Shown: piece by piece, positions 45,702 through 55,408 of the stretch
Layout: every line of letters starts with the position of its first letter
Position numbering within the stretch: the stretch's first letter is position 1
From: an uncultured Bacteriovorax sp.
GTDB taxonomy: Bacteria > Bdellovibrionota > Bacteriovoracia > Bacteriovoracales > Bacteriovoracaceae
Length of the DNA stretch: 64,000 nucleotides
Assembly: GCA_946481315.1 (NCBI GenBank)
Contig: CAMLMH010000012.1
Coordinates: 24,600-88,599, forward strand
Reading direction: 5' to 3'
The notes under the pieces: generated by a model
Database searches by the model: none
Told to the model about the DNA's origin: nothing
Seen by the model: only the letters and a program-made list of their open reading frames with translations
Made by a program: the position numbers and the translations under genes

Positions 45702-46142
45702 ATGTATACTCAAAAATCGTTCGTTCTTAAGCCAGCTGAAGCAGACAAAAAATGGTTCGTGGTCGATGCTCAAGACCAAGTTGTAGGTAGACTAGCAACT
45801 CAAATTGCTGACCTTCTTAGAGGAAAGCTGAATCCAAAATTTACATACAATACTGATTCTGGTGACTACGTTGTAGTTATCAATGCAGATAAAGTTAAAT
45901 TCACTGGTAACAAGTGGAATGACAAAGAATACTTCTGGCACACAAATTTCACTGGTGGGATCAAGAAGAGAACTGCTCAAGAGCAACTTGAAAAGCATCC
46001 AGAACTAATTATTATGGAAGCTGTTAAAGGTATGCTTCCAAAAAATACTCTTGGAAGAAAGCAATTAACAAAACTTAAGGTTTTCGCTGGCTCAGCTCAT
46101 GACCATGCTGCTCAAAACCCAGTTGAATACAAATTAAAATAA
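45702..46142 (+). CDS. rplM: 50S ribosomal protein L13
   Basis: A 146-residue L13. Family motifs are WFVVDAQDQVVGRLATQIA, GDYVVVINADKVKFTGNKW, and MLPKNTLGRKQLTKLKVFAG. It has a strong AAGGGA site and forms the usual operon with rpsI, 18 bases downstream. Codon use (AAC/AAA, CTT, GCT) is like that of a highly expressed gene. Confidence 0.97.
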   Translation: MYTQKSFVLKPAEADKKWFVVDAQDQVVGRLATQIADLLRGKLNPKFTYNTDSGDYVVVINADKVKFTGNKWNDKEYFWHTNFTGGIKKRTAQEQLEKHPELIIMEAVKGMLPKNTLGRKQLTKLKVFAGSAHDHAAQNPVEYKLK

Positions 46143-46160
46143 TCTAAAAGGATAATTAAG

Positions 46161-46565
46161 ATGGCTGCAAAAGGTAAAACATACGACGCTCACGCAATTG
46201 GAAGAAGAAAAACTGCTGTTGCAAGAGTTTACTTAGCTTCTGGTTCAGGCAAAATCACAATCAACAAAAGAGATCTTAGAAATTTCTTCAAGCAAGAAAC
46301 TAACCTTTATGTTGTTAACCAACCGTTAAACCTTGTTAAATTGACTGAAAAATTTGACTTCGTTGTTAACGTTGCTGGTGGTGGAATTTCAGGACAAGCT
46401 GGTGCGATTCGTTTAGGTATTGCTCGCGCACTTCTTAAAGTTCAACCTGCACTTCGTTCTGAGTTAAAAGCAGCTGGATTCTTAACAAGAGATCCAAGAG
46501 CTGTTGAAAGAAAGAAAGCTGGTCGCTCAGGTGCTAGAAAAAGATACCAGTTCTCAAAAAGATAA
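46161..46565 (+). CDS. rpsI: 30S ribosomal protein S9
   Basis: A 134-residue S9 with [14 protein letters not shown] near the start, [19 protein letters not shown] in the middle and the conserved basic tail [13 protein letters not shown] that reaches into the ribosomal P site. Second gene of the rplM operon, closed by a terminator. Confidence 0.97.
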   Translation: MAAKGKTYDAHAIGRRKTAVARVYLASGSGKITINKRDLRNFFKQETNLYVVNQPLNLVKLTEKFDFVVNVAGGGISGQAGAIRLGIARALLKVQPALRSELKAAGFLTRDPRAVERKKAGRSGARKRYQFSKR

Positions 46566-46592
46566 TATTTGTCGATTTATCGTCTATATTGG

Positions 46593-46620
46593 AAAGCCCA
46601 CAGAAATGTGGGCTTTTCTC
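46593..46620 (+). terminator. rho-independent terminator after rpsI
   Basis: AAAGCCCACA, GAAA tetraloop, TGTGGGCTTT, then T/C-rich bases with a T run. Ten-base stem. Confidence 0.88.
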
Positions 46621-46643
46621 TTTTCTGGGCCTAATATCTGCCT

Positions 46644-49256
46644 ATGAAGAACCCTGAAGTCATTCAAATTCGCGGTGCCCGAACCCATAATCTAAAAAAC
46701 ATCAATCTCGATATTAAACTTTTTAAAATAACCTGTATCGCCGGACCATCTGGATCCGGGAAAAGTTCAATTGCTTTTCATACGTTGTTGACTGAGTCCA
46801 AGCGGCGTTTCATTAATTCTTTGCCGACTGACATGAAATTTTTCTGGGAGATTCCTCATACGGTCGACGTCGATACTATTTACCCTGTTTTACCAGCCTG
46901 GGGCCTTCCTCAATACAATCCGGTGCTCAACTCTCGTCCAGTTGCACTGGACGTTTTAGGAGGACATGAAAGATTGCAAAAAATTTTTATGGAGCTTGGA
47001 CGTTTTGTATGTCCCGTTCACCATCTGCCCTTTGATAAAACTCTCGCAGTTGAAGCTGTTGTGACCAAACTTAAAAAAACTCTGAAGCAAATCGATGAAG
47101 AAGTTTTGCACATGTTTGTGGGCAAGGACGAATATCGCAAATTCGTGGCCGCTGAAATGAATCCAGCACGTTCTTATGCTAAAGCGGTAGAAGATTTTAA
47201 TGAAGAGCATCCTTGGTTTGAACTTTTCCGAGTAAAGGGTAAGTCAATTGATAGTCTGTCAAAAAAATTAAAAGAGTTTAATCTTCCCGAAACGGCTGAG
47301 TTGTTAATCGTTGCAAGCGGAGCAAAAAAGAAATTTACTTTTAAAAACTCACGCACTCTCAAGTGTCCAGTCTGTGATGAGTCGGTAAAGAGTGAAAAGA
47401 TCGCTCATTTGGAATCTCTTTCACCGTTAAATGCCATGGGGGCTTGTCCGGAATGTGAAGGGCACGGAATGATCCTGCTTTTTGACCGCGATAAATTGGT
47501 AAAAGATCCCACCAAGTCCATCAGAGAAGGGGCCATAAACTTTTTAATGTTTTCGCACTTTCTTCCGGATTTTCCCAAATTCCTGCGAGAGTGTAAGAGA
47601 CAGGGATTCGATGTGGATAAACCATTTAATGAACAACCTGCCTCGATCTGGAAATTTCTTTACGAGGGCAGTGGAAGCTATGAAGGTTTTAATGCGTATT
47701 TTGATTATCTAAAGTCTCAGCGCTACAAAAAAAATATCAGGATTTATACTCGTAGTATGCAAAGTGAAGTGCTTTGTGAAAGTTGTGAGGGTACGCGAAT
47801 TTCTTATGAGGTAGCTGATCTTTCGCTTGTACTGAAAGAAGAAAATATTACTTACAAACGATTTTTAAAACTAAATCTAAAGGACTCTTATGACCTGATC
47901 CGCTCCATCAGGTTTGATCTTAAAGATGTAATCGTTCACGAGAAGATGGAGGCGACATTTGACAAGCTGGAGCGTCTTTATTGTGTTGCAGTTGATCTGG
48001 GATTAGGTCATATCAAAAATACACGCAAAGTTCGCTCTATGAGTTCCAGTGAGTATCAACGATTGCTTCTTGCTAAATATCTCTCCTACGAGGGATCACA
48101 ATCTCTATTTGTCCTGGATGAACCAAGTCTGGGGTTATCGACTTCCATTCAAAAAAAATTATTAGGTTATTTGCGACAGTTACGCGATCAGGGAAATACA
48201 ATTTTGCTGGTCGAGCACTCTGAATTTCTCAAATCCGAAGCAGACGAAGTCATTATGATGGGACCGGGAGCCGGGGGGAATGGCGGAAAGGTTCTGTATC
48301 AGGGCAAATATGTTAAAGAAGAATTTACAGTTCCTCCAATTGATATGTCAGTTATCAAAAAAAATGAATGGATTGAATTAAAGGGAGCATTTGTACGAGA
48401 AATCGAAAAGGATGAAATTAAGCTTCTTAAGTGTGGTATAAATTGGGTGCATGGTGAATCGGGCACAGGAAAATCTTCTTTTATAGTCAATGTTATTGCT
48501 AATGAGATTCATAAAAATGTTCATGGGACACGTTTGAGTTTTGACCACTATAGTTTCAAGAAACTAAAAGGAATTGAAGATATTGAAGATGCCATCATTA
48601 TCAATAGCTCGCTTGATAAAATAAGCTCACGCTCAACTGTTGGTACATTTACAGACCTGGGAGCATTTGTTCGAAAACATTTTGCCTCTTTGCCATTATC
48701 CCGCTCTCTCGATTTGAAAGAAGGTCATTTCTCCCCAAACTCTGAGCTGGGGCAATGTAGTAGCTGCGAAGGAAGAGGAGTCAAACTGGTTGAGATGCAC
48801 TTCATGGAAGATGTGGAATTTGTTTGCGAAGACTGTCAGGGGAAAAAATTGAAGCCCTATTATGCAAATATATCTGATGGTCATGTGACGGCCTTTGAAG
48901 CATTTAATTCTCCCTTAAGTGAAGTGTTAAAAAATATTAATCTCACCCCGAAAGGCAAAAGGCTTTGGGAATATTTTAAATTACTAAAGCTGGATTATCT
49001 CTCGTTGGATAGAACATTAATTTCTTTGTCTGGAGGTGAACGACAGCGTCTTCAGCTTCTTTCCCTGCTGGATAAGAAATTGAAAAATACATTTATAGTT
49101 TTTGAGAATCTGGCAAGTGGACTGTCTCATCATGAACTGATCCCTCTAGCCCAGTTATTGCACCAATTATCTGGCAGTGGGAATACTGTAGTAATAATTG
49201 ACCAAAACCCTTTTTTTGAGAAGGTGGCTCATCATCAATTAGAGTTCAAATTCTAA
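46644..49256 (+). CDS. UvrA-family paralogue with one degenerate ATP site
   Basis: An 870-residue protein with the full UvrA plan of two ABC ATPase halves and zinc modules (CPVCDE...CPECEGHG; CESCEGTR; CSSCEGRG...CEDCQGKKLKP). First half: Walker A GPSGSGKSS (34-42), Walker B LFVLDEPSLGL (Asp492-Glu493), but signature MSSSEYQR (466-473) instead of LSGGExQR. Second half: Walker A GESGTGKSS (604-612) and signature LSGGERQR (795-802), but Walker B reads IVFENLASGL (Glu821-Asn822) in place of LDEPTTGL. It is therefore a diverged paralogue, not the housekeeping UvrA. The family binds damaged DNA; some paralogues give drug resistance. Confidence 0.87.
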   Translation: MKNPEVIQIRGARTHNLKNINLDIKLFKITCIAGPSGSGKSSIAFHTLLTESKRRFINSLPTDMKFFWEIPHTVDVDTIYPVLPAWGLPQYNPVLNSRPVALDVLGGHERLQKIFMELGRFVCPVHHLPFDKTLAVEAVVTKLKKTLKQIDEEVLHMFVGKDEYRKFVAAEMNPARSYAKAVEDFNEEHPWFELFRVKGKSIDSLSKKLKEFNLPETAELLIVASGAKKKFTFKNSRTLKCPVCDESVKSEKIAHLESLSPLNAMGACPECEGHGMILLFDRDKLVKDPTKSIREGAINFLMFSHFLPDFPKFLRECKRQGFDVDKPFNEQPASIWKFLYEGSGSYEGFNAYFDYLKSQRYKKNIRIYTRSMQSEVLCESCEGTRISYEVADLSLVLKEENITYKRFLKLNLKDSYDLIRSIRFDLKDVIVHEKMEATFDKLERLYCVAVDLGLGHIKNTRKVRSMSSSEYQRLLLAKYLSYEGSQSLFVLDEPSLGLSTSIQKKLLGYLRQLRDQGNTILLVEHSEFLKSEADEVIMMGPGAGGNGGKVLYQGKYVKEEFTVPPIDMSVIKKNEWIELKGAFVREIEKDEIKLLKCGINWVHGESGTGKSSFIVNVIANEIHKNVHGTRLSFDHYSFKKLKGIEDIEDAIIINSSLDKISSRSTVGTFTDLGAFVRKHFASLPLSRSLDLKEGHFSPNSELGQCSSCEGRGVKLVEMHFMEDVEFVCEDCQGKKLKPYYANISDGHVTAFEAFNSPLSEVLKNINLTPKGKRLWEYFKLLKLDYLSLDRTLISLSGGERQRLQLLSLLDKKLKNTFIVFENLASGLSHHELIPLAQLLHQLSGSGNTVVIIDQNPFFEKVAHHQLEFKF

Positions 49257-49266
49257 TATATTAGGA

Positions 49267-49283
49267 TGTCTAAAATTTAGACA
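49267..49283. promoter_or_regulatory. 17-base perfect palindrome, probable operator
   Basis: TGTCTAAA-A-TTTAGACA, two perfect 8-base arms around one base, 11 bases after the UvrA-like gene and 18 bases upstream of the -35 of the protease-unit promoter. A terminator role is less likely: the stem is AT-rich and no T-run follows directly. Not found elsewhere in the window. Confidence 0.5.
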
Positions 49284-49301
49284 ATAATTTGCTCTTTTAC
49301 A

Positions 49302-49328
49302 TCAATTTCCCTCAGCAAAATCCGATAA
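49302..49328 (+). promoter_or_regulatory. sigma-28 (FliA)-type promoter of the metalloprotease unit
   Basis: TCAA (49302-49305), exactly 15 bases, TCCGATAA (49321-49328), compared with TAAA-N15-GCCGATAA. The predicted start near 49335 leaves a ~24-base leader carrying GGAG seven bases before the GTG at 49359. Confidence 0.5.
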
Positions 49329-49358
49329 AATAGTAATGACTAACCATGGAGTTTCTCT

Positions 49359-50060
49359 GTGTTGAGATTACTAATTATTTTTTTACTTACTATGACTTTT
49401 GATTCTGGCGCAACAACATTCCGCAGGATGCCGCTGGATCAACTTGTCGGAGAGTCGACTGCTGCAGCGGAAGTTAAATTGATAAGTAAGCAATCTTATA
49501 TGAATAAGATGGGGCTTATTCTTACAGAACATATATTTCAGGTAACTGAATCATTTAACCTGGAAAATGATCTGGATGGTGAATTCCTGAAACTGGAAAT
49601 GACAGGTGGAACAGTCAATGGACTGACTTCATTTATTGATGGAGCTCCGGAATTTTCTCCAGGTGAGAAGAGCTTCTTGCTGTTAAAAAAGATTGATAAC
49701 AAGCTTTATCTGAGTAACTTCACCTTGGGAAAATATAAAGTTGTCCAGGAAGGGGAAGAAGTTTTTTACGTTTCTTCTGTCTTTCCCAAAGATCCGGATA
49801 TGGGAAAAGTAAGCCGCGACCGAATGATTGAAGTGATTAAGGAGAAGTTTAGAATTAGTTCCGTGCCAACTGTTAAAAATGAAAATAATAAAATATCGAA
49901 GTCCCTCTCTCCGGCAAAAGACATTTCATTAAAAAGAGAGCCTTCACAGGAGTTCACTAAAAACCTTCCAGTGAGGAGTTTAATAATTTGGTCACTTGGC
50001 ACTTTTACGATTGCTTTGATCCTGGGTATTTCGGCATTAAAGAAGGAAACAATTGAATAA
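49359..50060 (+). CDS. exported, C-terminally membrane-anchored protein of unknown function
   Basis: A 233-residue protein with a signal peptide (about 1-18), a ~140-residue beta-rich exported domain (KSFLLLKKIDNKLYLSNFTLG), a polar linker and a C-terminal membrane helix (about 209-225). Start is GTG (the next codon is TTG) after GGAG. Its stop overlaps the TTG start of the metalloprotease by eight bases, so the two proteins are made together; it may help export, anchoring or control of the protease. I do not recognise the family. Confidence 0.75.
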   Translation: MLRLLIIFLLTMTFDSGATTFRRMPLDQLVGESTAAAEVKLISKQSYMNKMGLILTEHIFQVTESFNLENDLDGEFLKLEMTGGTVNGLTSFIDGAPEFSPGEKSFLLLKKIDNKLYLSNFTLGKYKVVQEGEEVFYVSSVFPKDPDMGKVSRDRMIEVIKEKFRISSVPTVKNENNKISKSLSPAKDISLKREPSQEFTKNLPVRSLIIWSLGTFTIALILGISALKKETIE

Positions 50061-51837
50061 GAAACTTTCCGGCGTTCTATTCATTGTCATTTTTAAGCTG
50101 ATAACATCCAGCTATGTGCATAATACTTCTCCATCGGGTAATAATGTTCACTGGCCGGAAGATTCATCTGTTATTGATATTTATGTAAACTCTTCCAATG
50201 GACAGGGATTATCAGATGCTTTTGTTCAGAACCAGGCAGCGCTATCCACTGCAGAGTGGAATAACCATTCAGCCATTACACTGAGAAAAAACAGCACTAA
50301 TAGCAGTGCAGATGATGCACTCAATGAAATTTACTTCAGCACTAATCCAGAGATTTTTACCGGCACAGGTGTTATTGGAATTACAGAAGTAACTTATAAA
50401 AACAATAGCGGTGAAATTGTATCTGCTGATATTTTAATTAATGATAACTATGTTTTTTCACAAAATGTTAATGATGTGGAATTTTTAGGAAACGTAATAA
50501 CTCATGAGTTAGGACATTTGCTTGGTCTGGGGCACAGTCAGGTTCAGGGCGCCTCCATGTTTTATGCCTTAACACGAGGGCAGTCAAAAGTTGATTCAGA
50601 TGATAAGGCCGGTCTCTATTCAATTTATCCCAATGGCGATATTTCCAAAGCCACTTTGAGCGGGAAAATTATAGGAGGCAATAAGTTAACCGGAGTTTTC
50701 GGAGCACACGTAGAAGCCATTTCTATGAAAACCGGAACTGTGGATGCTGCTGCAATCTCTACATACGACGGCAGCTTCTCAATTACAGGGCTTAAAAAGG
50801 ATGAAAAGTATCTTCTCTATACTAAGCCGCTGGCAGATATTGGTTTACCTTCGAAGTATAAAATTGTTAGAAATAATTTTTGTGAATCTAATCTGGAGTA
50901 TCGGGGGAGCTTTTTTCAAGCTTGCGACTCATCAGCGGAAGGATTCCCCCAATCTGTTAATCTCAATGCTACTCAAGTAAATATTGGAAATGTTACTATT
51001 CGATGTGGACTGGATGTACCCCCGGAATATATTCAAACGAAAGGTGTCACACCGGCCACTTTCGATATTCTCAGTTATTCTCAGGGTCCAGCTAATACTT
51101 TCACTGGTTATTTTTCCAATCAAGAAATGAGTTCTCTGACGGCCAACGATTATTTTCGTATAAATCTGGCGGGAGTAAACCCTGATTCGTTATCCTTATC
51201 CGGCGATTTGTATGTGGAGCTTAAAGTTCTTAATCAAATGTTCTATACACCAATGAAGGTGAATGTAACCGTAAAACGTAATTCTTCGACAACAACTATT
51301 ACACCCAAATATAGTCAGAATGCAGATGGCTGGCTTAACATGAACACTGTTACTTATATTCCAATTAGCCGAGCAGATCAGTCGGACAACAATCTGGAGA
51401 TTTCCATTCGCCCGGAGTCGATGAATTTTCCATTTTTTCCAGCGGGGATTCCTCTAACCAAGGCTGATTATTTACCAAGTCATGATGATTTTGAGGACGC
51501 TATAAACTTCTATTTAGTAATGACTTCCATTGTGAAGGCAAATGGGGACGGAACCTATTCCACTATCCATTCGAAAACTGACCTGTTGTCGGATAACACC
51601 AGATGTCCTGATGCTGTGAATACTTATTCGCTGACAAGCTATACAACTCAAGGGAGAGCGGAGCAGACCAATGCTGCTAAGAAAAAAGATGATGATGGTT
51701 TTCTTGGCTGCGGAACTATTGATACGAATCAAAGTGGAGGAAACGGTCCAGCTGGATTCTTTATTGGTCTCATATTGAGCCTTTTATTGTGCAGCTTAGG
51801 CGGTAAGATTATAAGGCCTATAAAGCAAGTTCATTAG
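50053..51837 (+). CDS. secreted matrixin-type zinc metalloprotease with C-terminal hydrophobic sorting-like tail
   Basis: A 594-residue protein with a signal peptide (about 1-20), a metzincin catalytic domain (about 30-195) and a beta-rich C-terminal part. The zinc motif is HELGHLLGLGH with His151, Glu152, His155 and His161, and the Met-turn is GASMF (Met169), followed by SDDKAGLYSIYP as in matrixins. The C-terminus reads GCGTID...SGGNGPAG, then a hydrophobic helix and KIIRPIKQ, resembling Gly-Gly or MYXO-type C-terminal sorting signals. The start is TTG with AAGGA five bases before it. Could degrade prey or matrix protein; the substrate is unknown. Confidence 0.88.
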   Translation: MNKKLSGVLFIVIFKLITSSYVHNTSPSGNNVHWPEDSSVIDIYVNSSNGQGLSDAFVQNQAALSTAEWNNHSAITLRKNSTNSSADDALNEIYFSTNPEIFTGTGVIGITEVTYKNNSGEIVSADILINDNYVFSQNVNDVEFLGNVITHELGHLLGLGHSQVQGASMFYALTRGQSKVDSDDKAGLYSIYPNGDISKATLSGKIIGGNKLTGVFGAHVEAISMKTGTVDAAAISTYDGSFSITGLKKDEKYLLYTKPLADIGLPSKYKIVRNNFCESNLEYRGSFFQACDSSAEGFPQSVNLNATQVNIGNVTIRCGLDVPPEYIQTKGVTPATFDILSYSQGPANTFTGYFSNQEMSSLTANDYFRINLAGVNPDSLSLSGDLYVELKVLNQMFYTPMKVNVTVKRNSSTTTITPKYSQNADGWLNMNTVTYIPISRADQSDNNLEISIRPESMNFPFFPAGIPLTKADYLPSHDDFEDAINFYLVMTSIVKANGDGTYSTIHSKTDLLSDNTRCPDAVNTYSLTSYTTQGRAEQTNAAKKKDDDGFLGCGTIDTNQSGGNGPAGFFIGLILSLLLCSLGGKIIRPIKQVH

Positions 51838-51892
51838 TGCAAGTTGGAATCAGCTGAATTATACTTAAAGAGTTTAATCAGCAGAGGCCGCA

Positions 51893-52372
51893 ATGAAACG
51901 ATTCTTAGCTATTTTTCTGTGTTGTTTGTTTTCCTTAAATTCCAATTCCCAGGATCTTCTGAAAGAAAGAATTCGCAAACTAAGTGGCAATAAAACATCC
52001 ATTTATGTTGAAAAGGGTATTTTTCATAATGGCGGTGTAAAAATAGAATCATCGTTAGTTTCGATCAGACAATCCTATAATCCTCAACAGGGATTTGAGC
52101 GTCTGGTTTTTGATTTTTCAAGCAATCAGATTCCTAAAGTTTATGGTCATGTTGCCTCGGACGAAAAAAGACTTTATATCGATGTATTTGAAACAAAACT
52201 GGCGAAAGATTTTAAGGCAGTGGCAAGTACACGGTATGTAGAAAAAGTTAATTTTTTTCCGATTGAAGCAAACCACGTTTCTATTGATCTCAAACTTAAA
52301 GCAAAAGTGATTGCAGATGTTTTTTACCTCGAAAATCCAGGTCGCCTCGTCATCGATTTAAAGAATCAATAA
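51893..52372 (+). CDS. secreted AMIN-domain protein
   Basis: A 159-residue protein: signal peptide (1-19), then a single AMIN-like domain (about 45-157) with FERLVFDFSSN, KRLYIDVF and a final GRLVIDLKN strand. AMIN domains bind peptidoglycan and place secretins or amidases; the N-terminal part of PilQ in this window has a similar domain. Alone, it could be a cell-wall-bound accessory protein. It lies 17 bases before lon and is probably co-transcribed with it. Confidence 0.78.
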   Translation: MKRFLAIFLCCLFSLNSNSQDLLKERIRKLSGNKTSIYVEKGIFHNGGVKIESSLVSIRQSYNPQQGFERLVFDFSSNQIPKVYGHVASDEKRLYIDVFETKLAKDFKAVASTRYVEKVNFFPIEANHVSIDLKLKAKVIADVFYLENPGRLVIDLKNQ

Positions 52373-52388
52373 TTATTGGAGCAAAAAT

Positions 52389-54881
52389 ATGTCTGAATTA
52401 GAAAATGATTTTCAGGTAAAACTTAAGCCAGCAAGTGGCAAAGAAGATATGCCTAAACTTCCGGAGGTCGTTGTAATCATCCCGATTATGAACAGTCCTA
52501 TATTTCCGGGAATGATTGCCCCGATAATTTTAAGTGAAGAAAAATTTACTCCCGAGTTGGATGAGTCTTTACTTAAAACTGGCTATATCGCTCTTAACCT
52601 TGTGAAGAGTGAACTTAAAAATGAAGAAGGCGAAATCATTCCAGAAGAAGAAATTGATTTCGATAAAAAGGAAATTCGTTCAGGGGATATCTATAAAGTA
52701 GGTGTTCTCTGTAAAGTGGTAAAAAAATTGAAATTACCGGATGGCTCAGTGAACGTACTGGTGCACGGAATGAAACGTTACCGTGCTTCAGAAATTTTAT
52801 CAGAATCTCCTATTTTAAAAACACGGATAGAAGTCTTTGATGACATTCTGGAAACTGATGAAGAGTTGGACGCTTATACACGCTCAGTAATTAATCAGGT
52901 AAAAAAACTTTCTGAAATCAATCCTTACTTTAATGAAGAAATGAAACTGGCAATGCTGAATTCACCATCGCCGGGTTCACTTGCAGACTTAGTTGCTTTC
53001 GCTATATCTCTGGATATACCAGAGGCTCAGGACTTCCTGGAAACTTTGGTTGTTAAAAAGAGATTTGCAAAATTATTGGTTTATTTAAAGCGTGAGAAAG
53101 ATGTTGCAGACATTCAGAAGAAAATTTCTGATGAAGTTAACGACAAGGTTAATAAATATCAGCGCGAATACTTTCTTCGTGAACAATTAAAAGTTATTCG
53201 TTCAGAGTTAGGGATGGAGGAAGACGAGAAGTCCCGTGACATTAAACGAATCAAAGATGAAATTGAAAAAGTAGGGATGCCTGAAGAAGTCCTGAAGACG
53301 GCAAAGGAAGAACTGGAAAGACTTGAACTCATTCCGGATAGTTCACCGGAATATAACGTTGCCAGAACTTATTTGACATGGCTAATTGAACTTCCTTGGA
53401 AGAAAGCAACCAACGATGATATTGACATTGCAACAGCGAAGAAAATTCTGGAGAGAGATCATTACGGTCTGGAAAAACCTAAAGAAAGAATTCTTGAATT
53501 CCTCGCTGTTCGTAAATTAAAACCATCTTACGACGGAACGATTCTATGTCTGGCCGGTCCTCCGGGTGTAGGTAAAACCTCTCTGGGAAAAAGTATTGCG
53601 GCTGCGCTGGGAAGAACTTTCTATCGTTTCTCCCTGGGAGGAATGCGGGACGAAGCAGAGATAAAAGGTCATAGAAGAACCTATGTAGGAGCAATGCCTG
53701 GTAAGATCGTTCAGGCGCTAAAGCGCGTAGAGGTTAACAATCCTGTTATCATGCTAGATGAAATTGATAAGATCGGTAAGAGCTTCCAGGGTGATCCTGC
53801 GTCTGCACTACTAGAAGTTCTCGATCCGGAACAAAACTCAACATTTATTGATAATTACCTGGATATCCCTTTTGATTTGTCCAAAGTTCTTTTTATTGCC
53901 ACAGCAAACTACATAAATGACATTCCAGAGGCGCTTCTGGATCGTATGGAAGTCATTGAGCTTTCAGGTTACACACTTGAAGAAAAAGTTGCGATCACTA
54001 CGAAATGGATTATTCCTCGGCAACTGAAAAAACATGGATTGGCCAAGACTGACATGACTCTTTCATTAAACGTTATTAAAAGAATCATTGCAGACTATGC
54101 TCGAGAACCAGGTGTTCGTGTTCTCGAACAGCAAATTGCCAAACTTTGCAGAAGAGCAGCCTTGGAAAAAGTCTCTCATCCAAAACGGAAACTAAAATTT
54201 GCACCAACAGAATCTAGCCTTGAATCAATGTTAGGTAGCCCACGATTCCATTCAGACATAGCTGAAAAAGGAAATAAACCGGGTGTTGTAACTGGATTAG
54301 CGTGGACAGCTTATGGTGGAGAAATTTTATTTATCGAAACGCTACCATTGAAAGGTAAAGGCTTCAAGTTAACCGGTCAGCTCGGTGGTGTTATGAATGA
54401 GTCTGCCAACCTTGCTTATTCATATGTAAAAAAATTACTGCAGAACCAATTAGATGAAGCAACCGTAAAAAAAGGTAAAGCATCTAAAATAAAAACTCCT
54501 GAACAAAAAGAAGCACAGGAGGCTGAAGATTACCTTGCTGCCCATGAAGTCCATCTGCATTTACCTGCCGGAGCAACTCCAAAAGATGGCCCAAGCGCAG
54601 GAATAACTATGGCCTTGGCGCTTTATAGTTTAGCGACGAATAAAGCAATCAAATCTGATCTGGCCATGACCGGAGAGCTGAGTCTGACCGGTAAGGTTCT
54701 GCCAGTTGGTGGAATTAAGGAAAAAGTCCTGGCCGCCAAGAGGGCCGGAATTAAAAATGTTATTCTTCCAAAGCAGAATGAAAAAGACCTAAAAGAAGTG
54801 CCGGTTCTTCACCGTAAAGGTATGAAGTTTTATCCAGTAGCTCATTTTGATGAAGTTTTAAAGATTGCAATGAAGAACTAA
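52389..54881 (+). CDS. lon: ATP-dependent protease Lon
   Basis: An 830-residue LonA protease that degrades damaged and regulatory proteins in the cytoplasm. The N-terminal substrate domain ([16 protein letters not shown]) is followed by a coiled coil with [16 protein letters not shown], the AAA+ module with [15 protein letters not shown] (near 390) and Walker [13 protein letters not shown], and the protease domain with the catalytic serine in PKDGPSAG (near 736) and the lysine in [14 protein letters not shown] (near 779). Length is normal. A strong terminator follows. Confidence 0.97.
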   Translation: MSELENDFQVKLKPASGKEDMPKLPEVVVIIPIMNSPIFPGMIAPIILSEEKFTPELDESLLKTGYIALNLVKSELKNEEGEIIPEEEIDFDKKEIRSGDIYKVGVLCKVVKKLKLPDGSVNVLVHGMKRYRASEILSESPILKTRIEVFDDILETDEELDAYTRSVINQVKKLSEINPYFNEEMKLAMLNSPSPGSLADLVAFAISLDIPEAQDFLETLVVKKRFAKLLVYLKREKDVADIQKKISDEVNDKVNKYQREYFLREQLKVIRSELGMEEDEKSRDIKRIKDEIEKVGMPEEVLKTAKEELERLELIPDSSPEYNVARTYLTWLIELPWKKATNDDIDIATAKKILERDHYGLEKPKERILEFLAVRKLKPSYDGTILCLAGPPGVGKTSLGKSIAAALGRTFYRFSLGGMRDEAEIKGHRRTYVGAMPGKIVQALKRVEVNNPVIMLDEIDKIGKSFQGDPASALLEVLDPEQNSTFIDNYLDIPFDLSKVLFIATANYINDIPEALLDRMEVIELSGYTLEEKVAITTKWIIPRQLKKHGLAKTDMTLSLNVIKRIIADYAREPGVRVLEQQIAKLCRRAALEKVSHPKRKLKFAPTESSLESMLGSPRFHSDIAEKGNKPGVVTGLAWTAYGGEILFIETLPLKGKGFKLTGQLGGVMNESANLAYSYVKKLLQNQLDEATVKKGKASKIKTPEQKEAQEAEDYLAAHEVHLHLPAGATPKDGPSAGITMALALYSLATNKAIKSDLAMTGELSLTGKVLPVGGIKEKVLAAKRAGIKNVILPKQNEKDLKEVPVLHRKGMKFYPVAHFDEVLKIAMKN

Positions 54882-54892
54882 AATTAAAATAG

Positions 54893-54920
54893 AAGAGGCC
54901 AGTCTCCACTGGCCTCTTTT
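54893..54920 (+). terminator. rho-independent terminator after lon
   Basis: AAGAGGCCAGT, loop CTCC, ACTGGCCTCTT, then TT: an 11-base perfect stem right after the lon stop. Confidence 0.88.
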
Positions 54921-55032
54921 CACCGCCATGTAGAAGATGAATTCCCCGTTTCTTCATGCCCCTATGACGGCTCATAAAACTTGTCGGACCAGATTAAAAA
55001 ATATTTAAATGAAAATTATCTCAAGATGGGAC

Positions 55033-55065
55033 AAAAAAAAACCGCCTGAATCAGGCGGTCTTTTT
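55033..55065 (-). terminator. rho-independent terminator after rpoZ, usable on both strands
   Basis: ACCGCCT, loop GAATC, AGGCGGT, with eight A on the left (a T-run on the minus strand) and CTTTTT on the right. It ends rpoZ and would also stop transcripts leaking from lon. Confidence 0.88.
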
Positions 55066-55086
55066 AGGTCAGTTTTTTTAATAAAA

Positions 55087-55299
55087 TTAGAATTCGTCTG
55101 AATCGTATTCGCTGATTGGCGCATGCTTAATTTTACCAGCTGCAATCTCTCTAAGCGCTGTAACAACTTCTTTATTTTTTGACTTAACTAGAGGCTCAGC
55201 TCCTTCACGTAGTTGCTTTACTCTCTTAGTCGCTAAGTGCACTAATTCATATCTGTTTTCTACTTTTTCTAAGCAGTCTTCAATTGTAATTCTGGCCAT
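55087..55299 (-). CDS. rpoZ: RNA polymerase omega subunit
   Basis: A 70-residue protein matching omega: [30 protein letters not shown] followed (after a short loop) by [16 protein letters not shown]. It helps fold and assemble the beta' subunit. AAGGAG eight bases before the ATG and a strong promoter support it. Single-gene transcript with its own terminator. Confidence 0.95.
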   Translation of the reverse strand: MARITIEDCLEKVENRYELVHLATKRVKQLREGAEPLVKSKNKEVVTALREIAAGKIKHAPISEYDSDEF

Positions 55300-55361
55300 G
55301 AAATACGCTCCTTAACCGTTCTCAAAATCTTTGGAATGATAGCTGTTAACCTGAACTTTAG

Positions 55362-55390
55362 GTTATAGACTTAAAAGCCATTTTTGTAAA
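55362..55390 (-). promoter_or_regulatory. sigma-70 promoter of rpoZ with overlapping inverted repeat
   Basis: On the minus strand TTTACA, exactly 17 bases, TATAAC. An inverted repeat AACCT-N7-AGGTT (55348-55364 on the plus strand) covers the region just after the -10 and may be an operator. Confidence 0.65.
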
Positions 55391-55408
55391 GAACCTTAGA
55401 AGTTGACC

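Noticed and set aside
51844..51865. TTGGAA and TATACT upstream of the AMIN-domain gene as a promoter
   Set aside because: The two boxes are only ten bases apart, too close for sigma-70, and no other -35 is convincing.
55336..55361. TAAAGTTC upstream of rpoZ as a FliA -35
   Set aside because: The sequence 11 bases downstream does not resemble GCCGATAA, and a good sigma-70 promoter is already present.
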